Source: Strix aluco (Eukaryota > Chordata > Aves > Strigiformes > Strigidae). From it: a stretch of 64,000 bases of DNA. Position numbers and translations under genes: made by a program. The notes under the pieces were generated by a model. It ran no database searches, was not told the origin of the DNA, and saw nothing but the letters and a program-made list of their open reading frames with translations. Shown piece after piece: positions 56,903 through 64,000 of this stretch (the stretch's first letter is position 1; the number at the start of each line of letters is the position of its first letter). The stretch covers positions 23,216,029 through 23,280,028 of the forward strand of contig NC_133933.1 in NCBI RefSeq assembly GCF_031877795.1, given 5' to 3'.

Positions 56903-59203
56903 GTAACACCTGAGCATGGTGGTGGTTCTGCATGGCTGGCAGCATTTCTGTACCATGGGGGAAATTACCTGGAGCTTTTTTTTGGAGGTTCTTGATAGGC
57001 AAATGCCTATAGCAGGGAAAATACTATTTGCACAACCTCAGGAACAGAATAACCTACTTGAGAAAGCCCTTGCTGTGGAGCACTGCAGCTTTATGTCCTT
57101 AGTGGGGCCATTGATCTCAGGTGTGGTGGGAAAACAGGTGTTAGACTGCTGGAGGTAACTCCCAAAACCTTTGCTGGGAAGCGTGAAGTGTGTTGGGGAG
57201 GCAGCAGAGACATCAGTGATTAATGACTGTCTTGCCTAAAAAAATGCATTCCTCCCCTCCAGTCCTGGTCAATCCAGGGCAAAGACATCACTAGGTTTTG
57301 CAGATACTGTCAGATTGGGGCTGGGTGAGTTGAAGAGCAGCCCAAGATATCTTCAGGCATTGCTGTGTTTCTACCTGCATTCCTGGTCCTTTTTGTAATT
57401 TTAACTGTGCTTCCCTTCCCTGTGCGACAGCCTCCCTGAATCAGTGGGAAATATTTAACTTCTCAAGGACCCAGGAGAAATCATCAAACTAACTGACTCC
57501 CCAGGGCTGCCAAATGCCTACACTGAGCAGATGAGGCAGACGTGCTGCTGCTAAAAAAAAAAAAAAAAAAAAAAAAAAAGTAGCAAGGCAGGCATTCATC
57601 CTCTGCATTCAAACCCACTATGGCCTCTTCACATCAAAAATAAGAAGATAAAAAGTAAAAAGCAAAGCTGAAATTTGAGAAATTAAACCAACTGTCATAG
57701 AGTCCTTTTTATTTGCTTTTGCCTTTTATATTTGCTTTGTTGTCTTCCTGCTTCTATTTGCTTTTTGCTTTTTATTTGCTTTTGCCTTTTTATCTACAGG
57801 AGAAAAAATTTACATATAGAAGTGATGCAAGAAGTTATGTCATTTGGATCCCTAAATGGCCCCAAGCCATTAAGAATAATCTATTGCTTTCACATATATT
57901 TGATAGCTGATGTTAACCAATTAACAGACGCAAAAGGGTTTGCAGGGGGTCGTGTATTTGTAGCTACAAACCAATTTACTACTCCTCACTCAGAATATTT
58001 CTGATTCTCTTTGATTATCTCACCTCAGTTAGGCTCAGTCAAAAACGAGGAGCTAAAAGCAAAAATTATGATTTAGTGAAGAATGGGGTCCATGGCACAA
58101 AGCTACGGTCAGGATCAGTGCTCAGACATGGCGGTTTGGGGAAAGCAGGGTCTGAGTGTTCATGATCTCACACGTTCAGGGGGACAGGAACCCATTTCCT
58201 GGCAAAACCGAGCTCTTTGTCAGATAGGGCTGTCTCCCCTCTCCTACCCACCTTCTTCGTTCACAGTATATCCTTTCCACACTGGAATAGCTGTAAGAAC
58301 CTGCCACAGCATCGGTCCTGTGCTGGGGTGCTGTGTCAGGGCAGAGGTCCACTATGGGCTTTTCTCACCCCCAACTTCAAATGGTGTTTCCCAGGTGACC
58401 TGTCCCCCAAGGGGGAGGAGGGCTTCACTTTGACACTGGACACCTTCCTGCACGTTCAGCAGCTCAGGAAGAAGAGACTGAGAGCTTTCTGCAGTCAATC
58501 AGGCAAAGTCGCCACGCTGCTGAGGAGCCAGGAGTTGAGATCCCGCCTGCTCTCAAGTTTGAGGGTAAGCACCAAGTTGGACCTCCTCTACTGCCAAGTG
58601 CCGTCGACAGGGGCGGAGGAATGGCAGCAGCTTTTGGAGACACTAGAAGAGAAGGAAAACGTGACACCCGCGGTGCCACTTCCCTACTCTTGGCGGCACA
58701 CTCCGAAGACACAGCTTGGTGAGTTCAACCTGACAGAGATAGAGACTATGTTAGGATCTTACACCAAAGTGCTGTTTGTCAGGGACCCTTTCCAGAGGCT
58801 CATCTCCGCATTCATGCAAGGTATGGGCAGCAGCCCTTCCTTCAGCAGCTTTGTTCAAGACTTTCTAGACAACAGCCAGCAGGCCAGTGTGGCTTGGAAA
58901 CCTCTTGTCAGCCTCTGCCGGCCCTGTCTCGTCCAGTATGACTACGTGGTGATGTTTGGCTTCCTCAGGCAGGAGCTGGGTCATCTGCTGCAGCGGGCCG
59001 GGCTGCCCACAGACAGCCTCCCCCCTGAGTTCACCGACACCCAAGTGCAGTGGACCTACAGCTGGTTATCTGAGCAGATGTTCAGCGAGCTGTCCCTCCA
59101 ACAGAAACAGCAACTGTCTCACTTGTACCGCTGGGACCTTGCTGCTTTCCCATTTTCTAGCAGCTTTCTGTCAGACTTCCTCAGCACCCCAGAGACCTGG
59201 TAG
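56803..59203 (+). CDS. divergent carbohydrate sulfotransferase, HNK-1/CHST8-9-10-14 family (two coding exons)
   Basis: Exons 56803-56902 and 58395-59203 join in frame to a 302-aa type II membrane protein. Family members sit in the Golgi and transfer sulfate from PAPS to GalNAc or glucuronic acid on glycans. Seen here are an N-terminal anchor (residues 3-21), a luminal stem, and a Sulfotransfer_2-type domain with LLYCQVP (97-103). The 3'-phosphate-binding motif VLFVRDPFQRLISAF is at 159-173 (R163, S171). WKPLVSLCRPCLVQYDYV (201-218) and LSHLYRWDLAAFPF (274-287) follow. Sequons lie at N122 and N145. The usual 5'-phosphosulfate motif (PK.GC.NWKR type) is replaced by PSTGAEEWQQ (103-112), and the segment after residue 173 is about 25-30 residues shorter than in relatives. 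It could be a pseudoenzyme or have altered specificity. The exact orthologue is not recognised. Confidence 0.85.
57553..57579 (+). repeat. A27 run
   Basis: Twenty-seven consecutive A bases in the intron. No processed pseudogene or SINE body is recognised upstream, so I call it a simple repeat. Confidence 0.9.
57705..57800 (+). repeat. imperfect pyrimidine-rich tandem repeat
   Basis: About five diverged copies of a TTTATTTGCTTTTGCC-like unit occur in tandem. The array ends in TTTTTATCTACAG, which resembles a splice acceptor. Confidence 0.7.
58395..59203 (+). CDS. sulfotransferase-like coding exon 2 (catalytic domain)
   Basis: This 809-nt terminal coding exon encodes residues 34-302, from GDLSPKGEEGF to the stop TAG at 59201-59203. 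It contains the whole sulfotransferase domain. The same frame stays open upstream of the acceptor to 58217, but that part lacks family similarity and a membrane anchor. The CCCAG acceptor at 58394, which joins exon 1 in phase, is therefore preferred. Family resemblance is clear across the 3'-phosphate site and the CRPC.V.YD region. Confidence 0.88.
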
Positions 59204-60480
59204 AAATACTGTGGCTGGAGGGACTGTTTTGGAGAGCGTTAATCCAAATGCAAGCACTTCAAGATGCTTGCTGGGCCATAGGCAGACCCTTGCTCCACAG
59301 CTGCATGCAGCACACTTGTCCATGTCACAGCTCCAAAAGGCACGTCAGAGAGCTGAGACAGAGCACTGCCAGGATCAAGGCTCTTCACATGGCTGAATTG
59401 CATTTAAATACAGTAAGAGCAGGCACTACGGAAACATGTGGCATGGAAAACTGCATGTGGCGTGGTAAACAGCTCCCAGCAAACCTAGGATTTTGGGGTG
59501 GGGTGGGTTGGACCTGCTGCAAACCACAGCAGCATCCTCATGTGCTCTGCCATTTCATATTCTGGGCTCCCTTCTGGGCCAAGAGGTTTGGCCATGGCTT
59601 CTTCGTGACAAATATTCCCATGCAGGTACAAGAAGCACTCCCAAAGAAGCACATCACCTGGAGTCTGTCTACTCTGCACAAGAAGGTGAGATACGACACA
59701 GGGTGGCACACCCTCCTGGGGAACCACTGGTGATGTTCCCAATTCTTCCATGCTCAAGGAAGGCCAGGCCTGGCCTGACCTGGCCTATCATTTGGTCTTA
59801 TCTGTGTGAACTGATCCTGTTTTACAACCTCACATCTCCTGCGGGTTTAGGCTCAGGAGAGCCCCAGCAATGCGACATGATGCTCTATTTGCAAGTTTTG
59901 AGTGAGGTTCCCCCCTTACCAGGGCTGACTCATATAGGCCCAACCTAGCTTTCAGCTCTACTCACTAGCAGTGAGACAAGGATAGGACAGTCTGGACCAG
60001 GTACCAGCCACGCCACATGGACAGCCAGCCTTCCACCCTGTCTCAGCAGCTGGTGGGTCCAGTGGAGGTGGCTGGAAGCATCAGGATGCATCACTGTGCT
60101 GCTGTGGAAAACATGATGCGGCTACTGCAAGCCCCTCCTGGCAGAAGCATGAGGATTGACTACTTACTTTCAGTCTTGGCTGCCAGCAGGGCCAGGTGGA
60201 GGCCCGGGCTCTCCAGCTGGGTAGCCTGGAGCAGCCACCCACCCTCTCCCAGCCTTGGCCGCTGAGCTGATCTGCCTTGCAGCCTCTGGGAAGGGTCCAT
60301 CCTTGCCAAACACCAAGGATGAGTTGTCCAGCTTTCAAATCATGACAGACTTTTACCATAGCATACTAGTTTCCAGAATATTTTTTAGCTTTATTTTGCA
60401 GTGTTGTGACATTCACAGAGAATTCCGCATACATTCATGTGACAAAGACACTGATTTGACAATGCTCATTAAAGAATGAT
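59204..60480 (+). other. sulfotransferase-like 3'UTR (inferred)
   Basis: No other gene signal follows the stop. The first plausible polyadenylation hexamer in the sense direction is ATTAAA at 60468-60473, which would give a 3'UTR of about 1.3 kb. The assignment rests on position only. Confidence 0.35.
60468..60473 (+). terminator. candidate polyadenylation signal
   Basis: ATTAAA lies in AT-rich context downstream of the sulfotransferase-like gene. Downstream GT-richness is weak. Confidence 0.3.
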
Positions 60481-63400
60481 AGTGAAAACTCTTGATTAGA
60501 ACTGACTTAAAACAATTACTGAAAACTTGGCCTCCCTCTCTCATTGAGGGACATGCGATTAATAGCGATAAGACATCGGATCAGATGGCCTCCTTTCACC
60601 CTCCCACAAACTATCCAGCTACAGCAATTATTACTTGACATTATTGTGCGTAATACTTCACAGTCTAGCAAGATGGCGTAGTTCCTCTTCTGAGGATACA
60701 GTTCTGGAAGAAGAGAAGCAGCAAATTTCCAATTATACGTAACATTAGAGTCATGTATCCATGCTATATTTCACAGAAAAATACTAGGAAAGGAACACTT
60801 TTCTCTTCTTAAGTATCTTTCCCTCAGTGACTGCAAGCTGAAATTCCATGCAGCGAGACGTGCATGAAGAGTTCTGATGCAGCACCTAGCAGAGGGCTGT
60901 GCTCTGCGCTCACAACAGGAGAGCTGTTCTTGGGCAGCTTTGTAGTGCAGACCACATTTTAAGTCGGGTTATCCTCTAGCAGCATCATCTCTCCCTGCCA
61001 GCCCTCCACAGCAGGTCCCAGTCCTTCCCTAAGGCACCTGGCACTTAGTTCTATGGGAAAGTAATGTATGAAATGTTAAGACACTGAGAGGTGAAATGAA
61101 AATCTCAGCTTCATGTTCCTTAGGGTACCTGTCTCACCCACAAGCCCAGCCAGGTATTATGATGGTGTCTCTGTAAATTCCTATTAGTCTCCAAACTTCC
61201 CTTTTTCCTACACCCTCAAAACCAGTTTCTGCAATTACCTTGCAACTCTGATTTTATACCATTGCCTCAGGTGTTTGATATCATTTACACTCATCCAGTG
61301 CACCCCAAAAGGAAGGTGTTTCCCTCCTTCCGTCAGCTAGTGGCTGTGGAAGGGTAGTAAGAGGGGCCTGAGCTGTGGTGGGTGTGAGGGCAAGGACTGG
61401 TGCCTGGTGGCTCCCTGATGCTGCAGCAAAAATGGCTCCACAGGTTAAGGTCTGCACTGAACCAGCCTGCTCTGACCGCTGCACATACACGTAACTTGGC
61501 AAATACACTTCAAATTCATGCCCAAAGTGAATAACAAGAGGGACTTGATACATCTAATTTAAAAAATTTCACCTGACCAGGTAGTCACGGTGGCTCCATG
61601 AGACACAGCAAACCCATTCTGAAATGATGAAAAAGGTGCTCCCAGACCCACAGGGGATAAAGGGCACTTACTCATCGTGCTAGTGACATCCCATCAGGTC
61701 CCAGGGCCCTCACAAGGAGCAGGCCTCTTGTGAACGCTGGCAGCTTTCCCCTGAGACAACGCTGGAACCTCCTCAATATCACATTCTTTGCCTGTAGCTC
61801 CCCGTGTTCTGCATTATCACACATTACGTTCCCTTTGCACTTCTTCTCAGCCTGGTCTGGACGAGCATGTCCAGCAATCTCATGAGGTGGATGCCACAGA
61901 AAGAGTGCTGATACCAATCTGTCTTACAGATTTGGTATTTTGCATCCTTTCCTGGACATCCCGTAACATGAATACACAGGCTCCAATAGCTGTTCTTGCA
62001 CACAAGTGATCACATTTTCTTCTCTAAGAGGTTTTTTACATATTGCCAACTTTCAGGAGAAAACAAAAATGTGTTCTTGCCCAGTACCTCAGAGCTTAAG
62101 AAACATCAATATCATATTTCAATTAATAAAACAAGGAAGAAAATTACACAGCAAGCCCAACAGGCACAAAATACTTTCTGCAATTCATATATACAAATGC
62201 TCTTCTTCTAGATGGTAGAACCATAATATTTTAAGCTGAGAAATAAATCTACACATTTCCAAGCTATATACCCTGGAGTGCTTCAAAAAATATTTCAAAC
62301 TGTGCATACATTGTTCAGTCCTAAGGTGGAGGCCAATTTTAAGCAGTTAGTATGTGAACAAAATTTTATATAAGGCAATGGAGTTACATCCTCTTGCACC
62401 ATATTTTTTTGATGGCCCTAGGAGTGCAAAAATAGAAAAAGGACATTTTCATAAAGCTGTGGGCCAGAGAAACAGATAAAAGTTTGCACATGATAAGCAG
62501 GTACAGTACATGGCTGACATCATCTAGAGAGAACACGATGCTACAGTGTTAAACCTGACAGTAATAAAACCTGTGAAGAGGGATGCCCAGCGTTAAATCC
62601 AACATGAAAAATGCATTCAACCCAGAGCGCATGAGGACATCACAGTCAGCACATTTTTCAGACAAGCAGTCCCTGTAGCAAAACGTACCCATTCTCTTAC
62701 ATTCAGCAGAACTAAGGGTTGTCTTGAAAAGGCGGCAAGATCATAGTGTGACAGCAAGGGGTTGACCCTAGAGGGCACCCAGAGCCAACTAATCTCCAGC
62801 TGTGTCCACCCTCTTCCCCTCCCTTGCCTGGGCTGGTATAAATTGCCTTGGGAACAACGATGAGTAACTTTCTTTGTTACTCCAAGATCTTTGATGTCCC
62901 TTTCTATTTAAAAGATGGGGAAAGACATGGAGGTGTGAGGCAGGAAAAGGCTGTGTCAAACAAAGCAGCATCTTGCTGGAAGTCCTCTTGGTAGCTCTAG
63001 TTTTTAACTTTAATCAGAGAAGACAAGGTAGCATGTGAACTAAGAGTTCATTAAAGCCCCAGTGCAGACAAAGCAGCCATCATTTAACTTAAGATAAATC
63101 AGCTATTGGTCCCATTTTAGGGTTTTCCTCTGAACCACTTTTGTTACATAGGCAAGACCATCTTTGTTAGCTAACATCAAAACTCCTCATCTTCCTCTAG
63201 TGTATATCTGGCTTTGTGTGCAGAGGGGACACAACAGGGTCCAGCCCTTAGTGCCTCTCATGCTTTCCCCCATCTCAGCTAGAGGACTGTTCATCTAGGT
63301 TTGATGCATTTAAGTCCTCCCTGGCATAGCATCACAAGGTGATTCATCTTTTCCCCATAGTAGAAAGAAAAGAAACAACCACCCTGCCATTTCACATTGG

Positions 63401-64000
63401 CTGGTAATAAGCATGCCTCCCATCCTTGCAGCAATTTTAAATGAAACATGGAAGATTTTTCAATTACACCTGGATAACATCATCTTCCACTTTACACTTC
63501 ATCTGAATTTACATCACAGCTATAATCTGTCAGCAATTCCCTCTGTGAGAGAAAACAATGATTGGACAACTAAATGTGAAAGCTCCGTGAATCAGTGGAT
63601 GAGCCGCAGGAACGTAGATTTATTTTTTTTTTCCATTATAGTCCTACTGCCTTGTGGTCCCTCTGGCGTAAGGAGAGTTCGCTCCTCAAACTTCCCTTTT
63701 ACACACGCACAGACCAGGGCTTAAAGGTCCCTGGCTCAGCAGAAGGGCACTGTAAAGAGGAAAAAGAAATTAAGTTAGCAACAAATGGGGGTCCTGGCCT
63801 GGGTTTGGCATGCCTCACCATGCTCCCTTTGAGGTGGGTGACTTCATACCGTTGAAGATCTGAGCTCATATCTCAGTCTTTTGAAACAGAGATGTCTCTC
63901 TCATAGCACTTCTGTCAGAGGCTGTGCCTGGCTCTAGCTGAAGGCCTGATGGTCAACAGTTTGTGTAAATTCTCAAAACCATTTCCGAGTCCTTCTCCCC
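60481..64000. other. right-end flank, nothing supported
   Basis: I see no exon, RNA gene or transposon here. The part at 62000-62600 is AT-rich. An AGAGGGCAC CTCF-like core sits at 62765-62778. Open frames are short and without family features. A neighbouring gene's untranslated region or introns could extend here but cannot be shown. Confidence 0.55.

Larger units (their letters stand above)
56903..58394 (+). other. sulfotransferase-like intron
   Basis: This 1.5-kb intron has donor GTAACA and acceptor GGTGTTTCCCAG|G. It contains an A27 run (57553-57579) and an imperfect TTTATTTGCTTTTGCC-type repeat (57705-57800). No supported exon lies within it. Confidence 0.75.

Noticed and set aside
57553-57579. 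A27 run as the tail of a processed pseudogene
   Set aside because: No recognisable coding or SINE sequence lies directly upstream and no target-site duplication was seen.
58217-58394. Upstream extension of the sulfotransferase frame starting at an ATG at 58217
   Set aside because: The extension has no membrane anchor or family similarity and ends at a good CCCAG acceptor. The spliced exon at 56803 gives a proper type II anchor in phase.
61281-61553. Minus-strand 90-codon frame
   Set aside because: No family hallmark, and composition turns low-complexity toward its end. Probably chance.
62765-62778. Third CTCF-like site
   Set aside because: The AGAGGGCAC core fits but two of the five leading positions do not match, so it is only noted.

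Overview
The window reads as nuclear DNA from a bird. It has moderate GC, vertebrate GT-AG introns and a CpG-island promoter. It also carries CR1 LINE fragments, one of which ends in the octamer tail (CACAGAAT repeats on the plus strand) typical of avian CR1 copies. I see no bacterial, viral or CRISPR features. The species cannot be named from sequence alone.

The left half is one complete gene, EHD3 (EH-domain-containing protein 3), on the plus strand. It has six coding exons: 1985-2211, 9099-9275, 14225-14322, 26788-27200, 28188-28352 and 29878-30405. Exon phases agree at every junction and the product is 535 aa, the usual EHD3 length. It starts in a CpG island (about 1355-2230) with candidate YY1, ETS and CTCF sites. 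Its 3'UTR probably ends near 31950. Intron 2 contains an ancient, heavily mutated CR1 fragment (about 13304-13690). Intron 3 contains a 17-nt segment (21397-21413) with a strong acceptor and donor, which could act as a frame-breaking poison microexon.

The middle (about 31.95-56.8 kb) is intergenic as far as I can see. It holds a 5'-truncated minus-strand CR1 (33991-34545), microsatellites, two exon-like segments with splice signals, a GATA-motif cluster and an AT-rich homeodomain-type block.

The right end holds a second plus-strand gene, a two-exon divergent carbohydrate sulfotransferase of the HNK-1/GalNAc-4-sulfotransferase family (CHST8/9/10/14-like). Exon 56803-56902 encodes a type II signal anchor. 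Exon 58395-59203 encodes the catalytic domain. The joined product is 302 aa. The 3'-phosphate-binding region is conserved, but the 5'-phosphosulfate loop has lost its lysine, cysteine and other hallmark residues, and the centre of the domain is shortened. This possible pseudoenzyme is the most unusual protein in the window.

The two genes have unrelated roles: EHD3 in endosomal membrane recycling and, by family, Golgi glycan sulfation for the second. Nothing suggests that they work together. The remaining sequence to 64000 shows no gene I can support.
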